A DNA stretch of 27,082 nucleotides from Chara braunii. Its lineage: Eukaryota > Streptophyta > Charophyceae > Charales > Characeae. Below, in pieces: positions 8,855 through 19,175 of the stretch (within the stretch, counting starts at the first letter, position 1; every line of letters starts with the position of its first letter). The translations under genes were made by a program, and so were the position numbers. The notes under the pieces are model-generated. The model saw nothing but the letters and a program-made list of their open reading frames with translations, was not told the DNA's origin and did no database searches. The DNA is taken from positions 184,416-211,497 of the forward strand of contig BFEA01000605.1 of NCBI GenBank assembly GCA_003427395.1, given 5' to 3'.

Positions 8855-10403
8855 CAAGCACCACCAGCACGCATACAGACGACGAAAGTGATCACGAGTC
8901 TTCCGCGTCGTAAGAAATTGACAATCTTCCCGCAGTGCGAAACAGTCGGCGGTCTGTGCTGTGGGGTGACAAAAGCACTCTTAAGGAACCTCGCGGTCGT
9001 GTTCGGAAATTGTTGGCGTAGCACCAGATGCTTACCAAACAATTTTGAATGCTGATGTAATGGACAGATCATATGATGCCTTACGATTAAGTAGTGGTTG
9101 ATAGCTGCCCCCCTTTCCAGGTCTGGATCTTTGAGAGCAGAGTTTCGCACTCCACCATGAGATCCATATCGGAGAAGGAGACATGCTACCCTGCCGCTGT
9201 TAACTGTAGTCATCATAAGGGAGTCTATGACGCGAGAACCCCAAAATGAGCAATCGCGGGGAAATATCGCGGCCGCATGACGAACTTTTTGGCGTAGCAC
9301 CAGATGCTCACCGACCAGTTCTGAATGTCGGTTGTATCGACACATCATATGATGTTTTACAAGCAAGCAGTGGTCGATTGCTGGCCCCCCTCTGTGGTGT
9401 GGATCTTTGAGAGCAGATTTGACGCAATCCACAGTTAGACCCACATCGGAGAGGCGGACCTGCCATCATGCCGATGTTCACTGTAATCACCATGTGGGAG
9501 TCGACAACGCAATGACCCCACGATGTTCCAATCGGGAAGTGTTTTTGTGTTCTGTGCAGGTGCTGATCATCGGCGCGTATGAAGCGTATTGAGGGAAAGA
9601 GGAGATTCTTCTAGCATGGGACGAGGGAACAGACGACCTAATTGGTGACGAGAAGGAACAAGCTTGAGCGACCTGCAACTTTGGGTGGCAAGCACCATAA
9701 GCACGCATATAGACGACGGAAGCGATCACGAGTCTTCCGCGTTGTAAGAAATTGACAACCTTCCCGCAGTGCCAAACAGTCGGCGGTGTGTGTTGTCAAG
9801 TGGCAGAAGCACTCTTATGGAACCTCGCGGTCGTGTTCGAAAATTGTTGGCGTAGCACCAAATGCTCACCAAACAGTTTTGAATGCCGATCTAATGGACA
9901 GATCATATGATGCCTTACGATCAAGAAGTGGTTGATAGCTGGCCCCCTTTTCCGGTCCGGACCTTTGAGAGCAGAGTTTCGTACTCCACCGTGAGATCCA
10001 TATTGGAGAAGGGGACCTGCTACCCTGCCGCTGTTTACTGTAGTCATCATGAGGGAGTACATGATGTGAGAACCTCAAAATGAGCAATCGCGGGGGAATA
10101 TCGCGGCCGCATGACGAACTTATTGGCATAGCACCAGATGCTCACCGATTAGTTTTGAATGTCGGTTGTATCGACACATCACATGATGTTTCACAAGCAA
10201 GCAGTGGTCGATTGCTGGCCCCCCTGTGAGGTGTGGATCTTTGAGAGCAGATTTGACGCAATCCACCGTTAGACCCACATCGGAGAGGTGGACCTGCCAT
10301 CATGCCGCTGTTCACTGTAATCATCATGTGGGAGTCGACAACGCAATGACCCCACGATGTTCCAATCGGGAAGTGTTTTTGTGTTCTATGCAGGTGCTGA
10401 TCA
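8855..10403. repeat. Tandem duplication, 834-bp period, with nested ~280-bp units
   Basis: Block A (8855-about 9570) and block B (9689-10403) match at a constant offset of 834 bases. Each block contains two related units starting GGCGTAGCACCAGATGCT. The four units start at 9015, 9291, 9849 and 10125 (the last as GGCATAGCACC), so the basic unit is about 276 bases. All four share CATATGATG or CACATGATG, GTGGTNGATNGCTG, CTTTGAGAGCAGA and GTGNGGGAGT stretches. Units 1 and 2 are joined by a conserved spacer with ATCGCGGGG-AATATCGCGGCCGC. Block B ends by jumping into the repeat at 10416, skipping about 90 bases present after block A. No coding frame is conserved across units. Confidence 0.9.
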
Positions 10404-10415
10404 TTCGGTGACAAA

Positions 10416-10975
10416 AAGGAACAAGCTAGAGCGGCCTGAAACTTCGGATGGATCCGAGACACAAGATGACATGCCGGACAAGGCAGATTGCAGTGTCGGT
10501 CAGCGTCGCTCACGTCACTTTCGGCCAGGTAGCGGCTGTTGCACAAAGGGCTACGGACATGGCACCACATTTCATGGCATCCAATCCGAAAACCATCGCC
10601 GCCGTCGCCGAGGGTGATCACAAGCCTTTGCCGTCGCAAGAAAATGACTTGACGATTTTGCAACAGGGACGTGCTCTGTATTCTATGCGGGTGCTGATCA
10701 TCGGCCCCTATGCAGCATATTGACGGAAAGAGGAGTTTCTTTCAGCAGGTGTCTAGGAAAACAGACAACTTTTTCGGGGATGAGAATGAAAATGCTTATG
10801 CAGCAAGCGACTTCGGATGGATCCGAGATAAAAGATGTCATGCTGGACATGCATGATTGCAGTCTCAGCCGGCGCCGCTCACATCAATTTCTGCCATGCA
10901 GCGGCTGCTGCACAGAGGGTCACGGATACGGGCACCACATTTCATGGCGTCCTATCCGAAAACCATCGCGGACAA
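10416..10975. repeat. Second and third copies of the dispersed ~340-bp repeat
   Basis: 10416-10757 is near-identical to 1535-1876. 10780-10975 is a more diverged copy of its first half, sharing CTTCGGATGGATCCGAGA, CATGCTGGACA, GCGGCTGNTGCACAGAGGG and CACCACATTTCATGGC. Each copy carries the palindrome variant CGGATGGATCCG (10445 and 10814). Confidence 0.85.
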
Positions 10976-11196
10976 TTACGAAACATGGCAGTGCTAGACG
11001 ACCTAGAGGGCGGTGGACTGTTTGGAAACCTCGCTTGCCTCGAAGGCATGCAAGAAAATAAACTCGACGGTGTGCAGTTAGCGAGCCGGACAGACCGAAT
11101 CCGACGGGGTTGTTGTTTGGCCAAGGATCGTCTCTAGGGTACCCTTCATGCATCGCGTTCAACGTTGGGATGCACCCGCATGTATCTGATTGTTGA

Positions 11197-11212
11197 TTCG
11201 GATGAATCTGAA
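11197..11212. repeat. Degraded palindrome TTCGGATGAATCTGAA
   Basis: One CpG of the palindrome is changed to TG; outer bases still pair. Confidence 0.8.
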
Positions 11213-11216
11213 ACAC

Positions 11217-11399
11217 TTATAGAACGTCACCTTCGCAAGTCTGCAGTGCTAGTTGAAACGCTTCAACGCCGATGTCAACTTTAGTCTTCATGAGGGAGTC
11301 TCCTTTTCCCTTAAACACAAGGTCTGACCACACGTCCGTATCTTCTGACATACGGGCTTTCCCGCGGACGAGGTCGTGAATGGAAGCCATACATAGCAT
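11217..11399 (-). pseudogene. Likely frameshifted C-terminus of the zinc-finger protein
   Basis: A different minus-strand frame overlaps the last ~30 codons of the zinc-finger ORF and runs about 60 codons to TAA at 11217-11219. Its composition (IHDLVRGKARMSEDTDVWSD, then MKTKVDIGVEAFQLALQT) looks more like folded protein than the Arg/Pro-rich end of the main frame. I infer that a one-base shift near 11390 moved the real C-terminus out of phase. The alternative is a genuine stop in the main frame with chance similarity to protein here. Confidence 0.4.
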
Positions 11400-12327
11400 T
11401 CATAGATGATCCATACACATGGATCTGCGGCTCGTCGACTGTTGCGTTCTCCAAAAAAACGGACATGTATTTCATCCTGACAAACCCTCCTCGTCGTGCT
11501 AAGGAATTCCCTATATAGTCACGTATTTCAGACACTTTCTCTTCCACCTCATCCCACAATGACAGAAAAACTCTAACCTGACCTGCTCTCACCAAGTCTG
11601 ACCGCCCATCTACATCTTGGCGAGAGATGACCGCCTTGAACTTGGATACCTGAAGCACTATCTCGTTGCGTGACACAAGCACAACTGCATCCACAAGTTT
11701 CCTACTTTTGCTTGAAGAAGCCACACATAGCACTCTGGCGAAAGGACATCCGTCATCCGTCAACCGCACACAACAGTACAACAGAATTTGTGGAGAAGTC
11801 CCTAGGCAACGGGGTGGGTAGTGTTCCAAGAATGAACAATGACGAGCGCAGTCCACCAACTCTTGCTTCTGCGAACTTCCCCAAGTTTGTGGTGAAGATG
11901 TGATGTACTCGCGGTGGAGGCGACGTCTGAAGCTGGTACGGAAGCGGATCGGTTTACCCTTATCGTCGAGGGTCTTTCGATGGAGGACACCATCAGGCAG
12001 TGCAATGAGGCTCCCGAACTCCAACATGTTGGCAAACTTGTAATGGTTTGCCCAAGGGCAGGAACGCTCCATCGCCTTCCAATCATTATCGTTCCATTCG
12101 TCGAGATGCCGGTTCATGTAAGGGACGACGGTCGTCCATGGGTCGTCTTCGAAGTCGTCCCCGGTTGCATCGTCGATCCACATTTGACCGTCATGATGCC
12201 GCACAATCTCGCACAAGGTGGAAAGGGTCTCACTTAGCGGATGTGCTTCTCGGGTGTCATGGCAATGCTTGTCGAAGGACTCGACGACATTAAACTCCCT
12301 ACACAACATGCACACATAGATAGACAT
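11311..12327 (-). CDS. C2H2/U1-like zinc-finger protein, unknown function (338 codons)
   Basis: Start chosen at the first ATG (12325-12327). The frame is open further, to a TAA at 12415-12417, without another ATG, and that extension also looks protein-like (SVGRYNWVWASSGKLSFTDI), so an upstream exon or a lost start is possible. Near the N-terminus, Cys6-x2-Cys9 is followed by His21, His23 and His29, matching the spacing of a U1/matrin-type C2H2 finger (C-x2-C-x11-13-H-x5-7-H). An acidic Trp-rich stretch follows (DDFEDDPWTTV, DEWNDNDWKAMERSC). A mixed alpha/beta region comes next (ILLYCCVRLTDDGCPFARVL, VDAVVLVSRNEIVLQ), and then a helix with EVEEKVSEIRDYI. There is no signal peptide or membrane span. 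The neighbours are repeats, so an element-encoded nuclear protein is plausible, but I do not recognise the family. Confidence 0.6.
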   Translation of the reverse strand: MSIYVCMLCREFNVVESFDKHCHDTREAHPLSETLSTLCEIVRHHDGQMWIDDATGDDFEDDPWTTVVPYMNRHLDEWNDNDWKAMERSCPWANHYKFANMLEFGSLIALPDGVLHRKTLDDKGKPIRFRTSFRRRLHREYITSSPQTWGSSQKQELVDCARHCSFLEHYPPRCLGTSPQILLYCCVRLTDDGCPFARVLCVASSSKSRKLVDAVVLVSRNEIVLQVSKFKAVISRQDVDGRSDLVRAGQVRVFLSLWDEVEEKVSEIRDYIGNSLARRGGFVRMKYMSVFLENATVDEPQIHVYGSSMNAMYGFHSRPRPRESPYVRRYGRVVRPCV

Positions 12328-12513
12328 ACGGAAGAGGAGACCGTCGTAAACAATGTCGGTGAACGATAGTTTTCCCGACGAGGCCCACACCCAGTTGTAA
12401 CGCCCAACACTTTTTTATCAGCGAAACCCTTACAGAAGCTTAGGCCGTTAATCAGAAATCGTCCAAAAAAAAAAATCTTTCCACATCGCATTGCAAAGCC
12501 CTTACAAAAGGTT

Positions 12514-12640
12514 GTCAATCAAAAGTTCACCAAGGCAATGGAGTGTTTTCTTGAAGTCATGTAGGGTTTTCTAGAAGGTCAATCAGAAGTTCACCAAGCC
12601 AATGGAGTGTCAATCAGAAGTTCACAAAGCCTATGGAGTA
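12514..12640. repeat. Three ~32-bp direct repeats
   Basis: GTCAATCAGAAGTTCACCAAGCCAATGGAGTG-type units at about 12514-12545, 12578-12609 and 12609-12640, the last two directly abutting. Confidence 0.85.
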
Positions 12641-12765
12641 TTTTTTAGAAGGTCGCAGAGCAATGAAAGCACAAACTCTACCTACCACGGTCATTCTGAA
12701 TACGAGCTAAACAAAAGTGCAAGACAGAAGCTCATCCAAGCCTACGGCCCGCCCAAGATCCGTGG

Positions 12766-12921
12766 TTGGGATCAATCCGAGCCACCCACCAACAGAACTC
12801 CTAGACAGAACCTCATCCAAGCCTACCAATCCGTGGTTCAGATCAATCCGAGCTACCGCCCCGAAAAGATAGACATTAAATGGGATGTCGTGCGACCATT
12901 CGTGGCTCGGATCAATCCGAG
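12766..12921. repeat. Three phased units ending in a palindrome, ~70-bp period
   Basis: The block ATCCGTGGTT(C/G)(A/G)GATCAATCCGAGC-ACC occurs three times, with ATCAATCCGA starting at 12771, 12842 and 12911 (spacing 71 and 69). The first two left arms are degraded (TTGGGAT, TTCAGAT). The third is a perfect palindrome, TCGGATCAATCCGA (12907-12920). Confidence 0.85.
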
Positions 12922-13149
12922 CCACCGCCTAGCGACTTCGCGGCACTGGGAGAGATGTGGCAGAAGGATGAGACACCCCTGGAATCGAAGGCGGAGCCAG
13001 GAGGAAGCAAAATGTCCTTTGCGATGTCTGAATTACTACCCCTTGTGCAAGAAAACAACTCAGACAAAAGCCAAGAGTGCCATCCCCAGTTCATGAGACC
13101 GTCCTGCCCGATGTGGCAGACAAATCAGACTCTATTGCCGTCGAGCTAT

Positions 13150-13987
13150 GAGGTTCGGATTAATCTGGACCACAACAAACGGTTTCAGTCAGGCGGTACC
13201 TAGACGTCCTGCGAAATTTTCACATTTCGCCGCTCGGAAGGAAAAATCAACAACAAATGTCATGAGTGCCCACCTTCGGTTATTGTATGTTGTATTCAGG
13301 ACGCGTGTCGTGTGCCGTTGTTTTCCTTTCCCGATGAGACCTTCCGTCACTGGGCGTGATACTCACCTCGGGACTTCCGATGCGCTGAGGGATGTGGTTC
13401 AGATTATTCCGAACTACATCACAGGTTTAGGAGTGACGCGGAACTGATAACTCCTGTGTGAGTGTTGCACTACCCAATGCGGAAGAAATAAACACTGACA
13501 AAAGCCACGACTGTTGTCCGTCAGTCGTCTGTGGTTGTGGTTCGGATTCATCCGAGCTACAAACGAAGGCAAAAGCAGATGGGGAGCTATCGGAGTCATG
13601 ATTTGTGGAGATGTTTACTTCGAAAGCGAACCCCTGTGGCGCCGTTGTCCCTTCCACTGAGACATCGGAGGGATGAGGTTCCCGTTGAGACTTCCCACGA
13701 GCCGAGGGTTGTGGTTCGGATTCATCCGAACTACATCACACGTTCCGTAGTGAGGCGGAACAAAAACGTCCAGCTTGAGAGTTGCATAACCCCTCGTGGG
13801 AGACAAAGAACGCCAACAAAAGTCATGAGTGGGAAGTTGTCATGGACAGGGGGTCGCCTAAAAACTCTCGATGGGGGGACGTTGTGTGAAAACAATGGGT
13901 CGGACGTAAGGGGGGCATAATCATCCAACCACTGGCATCGAGAATGACATCTACTATTGCCTTCATCCCGAGCTCGGATGAATCCGA
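13150..13987. repeat. Tandem palindrome-bearing units
   Basis: Units starting GTGGTTCGGATTCATCCGAACTACATCACA recur with changes at 13154, 13398 and 13715. Each is followed by a related 120-base tail (G-GGCGGAAC, then GTTGCA-TACCC, then AAAAGTCATGAGTG). Two further palindromes lie at 13541-13556 (perfect core) and 13974-13987 (perfect). The pair at 13715-13730 extends to nearly 12-base arms (TGTGGTTCGGAT / ATCCGAACTACA). No gene is supported in 12.5-14.0 kb; open frames here use the repeats in all phases. Confidence 0.8.
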
Positions 13988-14608
13988 ACTCCATCCGGAA
14001 CAAGTGGCACGAACAGCACTCTCTCGCTCCCGCTGCATTCCCGCACGGGCGAGGGGACGGGCTGCCGCACGGGCGGCGGTGCTGTGACGTTTTCTTGTGG
14101 GTGCGATGAAACTTGTATGCGCTAGTTCCATATCCAAAATGTTGTCGATGCGTGTCCGGCGTCTCACGCCCGGTTGCGTGGCGGTTTCGCATTGCTAGCT
14201 GCGTGTGCGAGAACGGGCGATGAGTCTTGGATATGTTCTGTGAGCCTTCGCATATGAGTGGTTCGCGCAATTGTTCCACAACCGCGATAGACAGGGAACG
14301 TTCAAGACAATCAGAAAAAGATACTGATGTCATCCACAACCGCGATAGACATGTTCAATCACCAAGTCGATCGGAAACGAGCTCGAAGTTGGCCCTTGGC
14401 GGTGGGATGTCGAGGGATCGGCGGTAATCTGGGATGTTTCGGATTCGCCATGGGTGTCCGTTGTGCGCAACGGGTCGTCGGTGAACGTTGTGGATGGGTG
14501 GCTTCGCCACTGTTGGCTGTGCGTGCGACACGGGCGATTCCTGTTGGAGGTGCACGTTTGTCGTGAGGCTTCCAGCACAGCGCTCCGCTATTGGGGACAT
14601 GGGATGAT

Positions 14609-14757
14609 GTGATCAGCGCTGTGATAACACATCATCCGATAGACGTCAACACCGGAGATGGATGGACGGGATCTGAAAGTCGATCGGCACGCGTTTTTCA
14701 GATGACGTCTCTGGTGTTGACGTCTAGCGGGTGATGTGTTATCGCAGCGGTGATCAC
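14609..14757. repeat. Foldback element: 50-bp inverted repeat with 49-bp loop
   Basis: Left arm 14609-14658 (begins GTGATCAGCGCTGTGATAAC) and right arm 14708-14757 are reverse complements at 45 of 50 positions. The spacer 14659-14707 is not related. This is typical of a MITE-like or foldback insertion. No target-site duplication was evident by eye. Confidence 0.85.
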
Positions 14758-14838
14758 ATACCGCCACAACTGTGGGAGAACATCCGAAAGACGTGAAAAC
14801 CGGCGATAGTAAAACGGGATATCAAGTGGATCGACACG

Positions 14839-15444
14839 CGATCTTGAGGACGCCAGGGAGCAATGGCGATGAAACTTCGTCCACGCGTCAGATGCCGTCG
14901 TCGGAGGCGTCCAACGATTTCGACTTCGAAAGCCGCAAGCCATTTCGAATTCCTGACGTCATGCGCAAGATGGTGACGTCAGCGTGTGTCAGTGGAAGGG
15001 AACTTTCGTGGTTGTGAGCTGCGGACATCGTGGACTCAAGATCGCGCGCATGGTGACTCGTGCGTGATTGACGGAGCCGGTGGTGATATAGAGGAAGACT
15101 TGCACGACCAACTGCATTGCGATATCGTAAGTAGACTGGGGTAAGACGACCCGCGATCCAGGGTCCAAGAAAGTGTACCAACAAGCGATGTTGAGGACGC
15201 CAAGACTCGAGGGCGATGCAACTTTCTCCACGCGTCAGATGTGGTCGTCGAAGGCGTCCGACGATCTTGACTGTGAAAGCCGCAAGCCATTGCCCGTCGC
15301 TGACGTCATGTGCAAGATGATGGCGTCAGCGTGTGTCACTACATGGGGTCTTTCGTGGTTGTGATCGGTGGGCGTCGTGCGCTCAAGATTGTGCGCACGT
15401 GATTGGCAGAGCAGGTGGTGGCAGAGAACAAGACTTGCACGGTC
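14839..15444. repeat. Two tandem ~347-bp units, non-coding
   Basis: 14839-about 15100 and 15186-about 15444 share TTGAGGACGCCA, CCACGCGTCAGATG, AAAGCCGCAAGCCATT, TGACGTCATG-GCAAGATG and GACTTGCACG at an offset of about 347 bases. Frames crossing them differ between copies. From 15445 to 15990 I see nothing beyond unremarkable GC-rich sequence. Confidence 0.8.
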
Positions 15445-15992
15445 GAAGGAGTGGAAGGGCAATGGAAAGAGGTGGGGGCTTGAAATGGTGAAGGGGCCGA
15501 GCAGGGGGCGTGGGCTTCTTACTGACCTGCGAGTCGACAAACTCCTCCAACCGACACAAGAAGAGCACGGCGCGAACGGGACGACGCGCAAGGTCTACAG
15601 TCGCGTGACGTTTTCGTTAGCGCCCCCCGCTATCGACGATTGCTGAAAGAACGAAGGCCTGGATGCGCAAGGGGCCTTCGATATGATGGCGGCGACTTCA
15701 AGCGATGGCGGATGCGTCGCAGCGGCAGCACACGGAAGAAATGACACCAGCGAATGGGTGTGACAGCCACCCCCATTCGTTTGGTGCCCGACAGGGGAAC
15801 GGTGAGTGTAGTGAGTGGGGCTTGAGGGGCCCTTCAGCTGCCCGCCGCAGGGTCAGTAACGGCGGACTGCCGCGTCGGGGGCTGTGACATCAGGCGGTCC
15901 CTTTTTTGACGGACCGTCCTCACGAAATCGCCCGATCCGAAACTATCGCGGGAGGGCGGGCCGTGATTTCGAGAGGTCTAGCCTTTTTTCAC

Positions 15993-16159
15993 CGTGCTAT
16001 CGACGGTTCCAACACATCATCTGGCGCAAATTTTCCCGCCCACTTTTGATTATTGGGGCCCGCGCGGATTTTACTGTGATATCGACGGTTCCAAAATGTC
16101 ATCCGGCGTGACGTTTCCTGCCCACTTTCGTTTCTTGGTTCCCGAGCGGATGTATCCGC
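15993..16159. repeat. Two tandem ~82-bp units, the second ending near a palindrome variant
   Basis: TATCGACGGTTCCAANA occurs at 15998 and 16080, and GCCCACTTT follows in each. At 16146-16159, GCGGATGTATCCGC is a palindrome variant in which the outer T/A pair is replaced by G/C, so symmetry is kept. Confidence 0.75.
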
Positions 16160-16564
16160 CATCCGAATGAAGGTGGCGCCATTCCGCGAATTTGTAGGTG
16201 GCCATTGCAATCGTCCGAAGCAGCAGGCAATCGAAGGTGTCGCCAACCCTCACGGCCGACAATGCCCGTCGCGCGCCCGGACCACCTGCCCTTGCCAGCG
16301 ACACATCCATCTCGTCGCTGTCTCCCCCGCCGTCTACCTCGCTTCTCTCTCTCTCCCTCGTCGCCATATCCCTCGCCTCGCCATCTCCTTCGCGTCGCAA
16401 ATCTCCCACGTCTCCATTCGCGGTGTTGCCCTCTCACGCGTCGGCACCTCCTTTTTCGGGCGTCGCAACACGCGTCGTCATATTGCGGTTTGAGATCAGC
16501 GACCAAGTCGCCGGGGCCATTGTTTCCAACAACACTTATAAATCAAGGAACGAAAAGGTGTGTT

Positions 16565-16780
16565 CTCTCTCTCATTCTATCTCCCTTTCTAATACCTCTC
16601 TGTCTCTCTCCCCCTCTCTCTCTCGATATTTGGCTCTGTCTCTGTCTTTCTCTCTCTCTCTCTATATATATATATAGCGCTCTCTCTCTTTTTCTCTCTC
16701 TCTCTCTATCTCTATATAGCTCTCTCTCTATATATATAGCTCTCTCTCTTTCTTTGTCTCTATATAGCTCTCTCTCTCTC

Positions 16781-16833
<53 letters not shown>

Positions 16834-16946
16834 NNNNNNNNNNNNNNNNNNNNNNNNNNNNNNNNNNNNNNNNNNNNNNNNNNNNNNNNNNNNNNNNNNN
16901 NNNNNNNNNNNNNNNNNNNNNNNNNNNNNNNNNNNNNNNNNNNNNN

Positions 16947-17037
<91 letters not shown>

Positions 17038-17045
17038 CTCTTTCT
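16565..17045. repeat. Long CT-rich microsatellite with a 113-N assembly gap
   Basis: CT runs with interspersed TATATA blocks (16665-16795) lead into a pure CT tract. The gap of Ns spans 16834-16946 and the CT tract resumes to about 17033. Open frames across it (poly Ser-Leu or Arg-Glu) are artefacts of the repeat. Confidence 0.97.
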
Positions 17046-17286
17046 CTCGCCATCTCCACCGACTTGAAAAGTCCTGCCATGCTGGGTTTGCGTAGAGCCC
17101 CGCATCCATCAGAGTGCCCACACATGTATGCGATCTGTAGCCGGGATTCGCGCGGTGGCGATTACATTGGGTTCAGTCGCCGCGCGACGAGCAGTGACGT
17201 TTGATTGGGCCATGTGATGAAGGTGAAGATCATCTCTGTGTAGCTCTCTCTCTCTCTCCTGCTATCTATTTATCTCTCTTTCTGTC

Positions 17287-17580
17287 TTTTATCTCGTTCG
17301 TTTTACTGCGCTTGTCTGTGTCGTTCGCACAAAGTTTGCGAACGAAACTGACAAGCGCAGACAAACGAACGATACAGAACCAACGAAAAAAATATTAACC
17401 AACGACGAAGACGAAGACGGGAGAGGAACACGACCGCAAAACGTATGCGAAGAAGAAAAGGCAATTGCATATGTTCTGCCGTCGTGTTCCACTACCATCA
17501 TCGTCCCCGTCGTTAGTTTTCTATCTGTGCCTCTATGTCGTTCGTCTTTTGCGTTGGCCTGCTTTCGCGAATCTAGTTCC
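17287..17580. repeat. Nested foldback: two overlapping inverted repeats
   Basis: The arm 17287-17330 (TCGTTCGTTTTACTGCGCTTG...) pairs with 17334-17377. The segment 17334-17449 then pairs again, less perfectly, with about 17470-17575 (AACACGAC-GCAAAACGTATGC against GCATATGTTCTGCCGTCGTGTT). One strand therefore has a choice of two long hairpins that share the middle arm. Confidence 0.7.
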
Positions 17581-17610
17581 ATTGGCGATCACCCGCCCCG
17601 ATCAGATTGC

Positions 17611-18090
17611 ACACTCACACGTCCACATGTCAGGTCCTGAACAAGCGTGGGCACACTGATGGATGCGAGGCTCTATGCGGCAACATAATGTTGTCGAATA
17701 GAGCCCCGCACCCATCAGCGTGGCCACTCATGATCAGGACTTGACACGTGAACGTGTGTGCCGTCGTGTTCAACTACCATCTTCGTCCCTGTCGTTAGTT
17801 TTTTTTCAGTGCCTCTATTTCGTTCGTCTTATGCATTGGCCGGTTTCTTTCCCGAACTTCCTCGGGGCGCATTTGCGGATCTCGTTCCATTGGCGACCAC
17901 TCGCCCTGATCAGATGGCACACTCAAACGTCCATGTGCCTGTTCCTGAACAAGTGTGTGCACACTGATGGTTGTGAGGCTCTATGCGGCAGCAGAATGTT
18001 GTCGAATAAAGCCCCGCACCCATCAGCGTGGCCACGCATGTTCAGGACTTGACATGTGGACTTGTGAGTGTGGCATCTGATCGGGGCGAG
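17611..18090. repeat. Two foldback units of one family
   Basis: Each unit is self-complementary around a short loop: the first about 17611-17764 (centre near 17687) and the second about 17900-18090 (centre near 17995). Arms share TGATGG-TG-GAGGCTCTATGCGGCA and its complement AATA-AGCCCCGCACCCATCAGCGTGGCCAC. The two units plus flanks are also direct repeats of each other at about 285 bases (GCCGTCGTGTTC-ACTACCATC at 17477 and 17760). A half copy lies at 17090-17126. Confidence 0.8.
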
Positions 18091-18120
18091 ATGAAGGAGT
18101 TTCAAGAGCAAGAATGCATG

Positions 18121-18344
18121 CGTTTCATTGGCGATCACTCGCCCAGACCAGATGGCACACTCAGACGTCCACGTGTCACGTCCTAAACAAGCGTGGCCAC
18201 GCTGATGGATGTGGGGCTCTATGCGACAACGGGATGTTGTCGAATAGAGCCCCGCATCCATCAGCGTGGCCACGCATGTTCAAAAGCTGACACGTGGACG
18301 TGTGAGTGTGCCATCTGATCGGGGCGAGTGGTCACCAACGAAAC
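18121..18344. repeat. ~224-bp near-perfect palindromic foldback element
   Basis: The third and best member of the family. The left end CGTTTCATTGGCGATCACTC pairs with the right end GAGTGGTCACCAACGAAAC. Inner arms GCGTGGCCACGCTGATGGAT and its complement flank the loop at GACAAC-GGGAT-GTTGTC (centre near 18233). From 18345 to 18980 I see pyrimidine-rich sequence without a supported gene. Confidence 0.85.
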
Positions 18345-18980
18345 AGGACCCGCGAATGTAGCCCGAGAATGTTGTGACACGCGCTTGGAGATTGTGTCGT
18401 CACTTCAGATGTTTTCTTGAATTGTTACTCGCGTGTCGTCAATTTGTTGTCTCTCTCACGAACTGTGATATAAGGTTTTTAGTCGTATGTTGTCGAACAC
18501 GAAAACATGGATTCTCACGAATTGTCTCTCTTCTCGATTGTGCATGGACTTTCTTCTCGCCGAATTATTTTTTATTACGCTCGGTTTGTTTATTCGTTTT
18601 TCTGCGTAAGTCGCGTCGTGCAGTTCGCTCGGCGTTCGGTTTTGTATCCGTAAATTGTCCTCTACATTCGTCCAATTTTTCACATTTTTTGTCACTCTTC
18701 CTCTCGCCGACACGCACAAATTTTTCTTATATTTCTTCTGTGCAGTTTTCAAATGGGTCACATGCGAATTCCGAAAAAGACAACTTCATCCGCAGGATCT
18801 GCACATGGAGAGACAAAGAGATAAAGAGAGGCTCCCTCGCTGCTCCTCCTCTCCTTGTCGACGTCTCTATCGATCTTAGTCTCCCTTCTGTGTCTATGCG
18901 GGTTTTCAACCTTTCTCCAATCTTTGTGTATCGCAGACACAGACAGTCGCCTCCTCTCCTTGTCGTCTCAACCGATCTTA

Positions 18981-19175
18981 GGTTGGTCCCCCCTGAGTGC
19001 AATCACAAATCATTAATTTAAAGACTGCTACGACAGATTCGAAGACATTGACAGTCGCCTAATCGATTCCAGGTTGTTCCCCCTTGAGCGCAATCACAGA
19101 TCAGCAATCCGAAGACTGCTAGGACAATGTCCTAGCAGTCTTCGGATTACTGATCTGTGATCGCACTCAAGGGCG
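18981..19175. repeat. Direct repeat plus a 97-bp near-perfect hairpin
   Basis: 18981-19036 and 19072-19127 are direct repeats (GGTTG-TCCCCC-TGAG-GCAATCACA). The second copy forms the left arm (19079-19126) of an inverted repeat whose right arm is 19128-19175: 44 of 48 positions pair around a single unpaired base at 19127. Confidence 0.85.

Noticed and set aside
12328-12390. A GTG start for the zinc-finger ORF (and similar GTG/TTG starts at 8436 and 21078)
   Set aside because: In a eukaryotic context ATG is expected. The first ATG codons (12327, 8343, 21144) were used, and the open upstream parts are noted as possible extensions.
13531-14339. Several open frames of 110-200 codons in the palindrome region
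   Set aside because: They read the palindrome and tandem units in different phases on both strands, and they are not conserved between homologous units.
16205-17125. Long open frames of Ser-Leu or Arg-Glu repeats on both strands
   Set aside because: They are translations of the CT microsatellite and of the 113-N gap.
18374-19021. A 215-codon plus-strand frame rich in Phe, Leu, Cys and Ser
   Set aside because: Pyrimidine-rich DNA gives such frames by chance. There is no domain pattern, and the end runs into the direct repeat at 18981.
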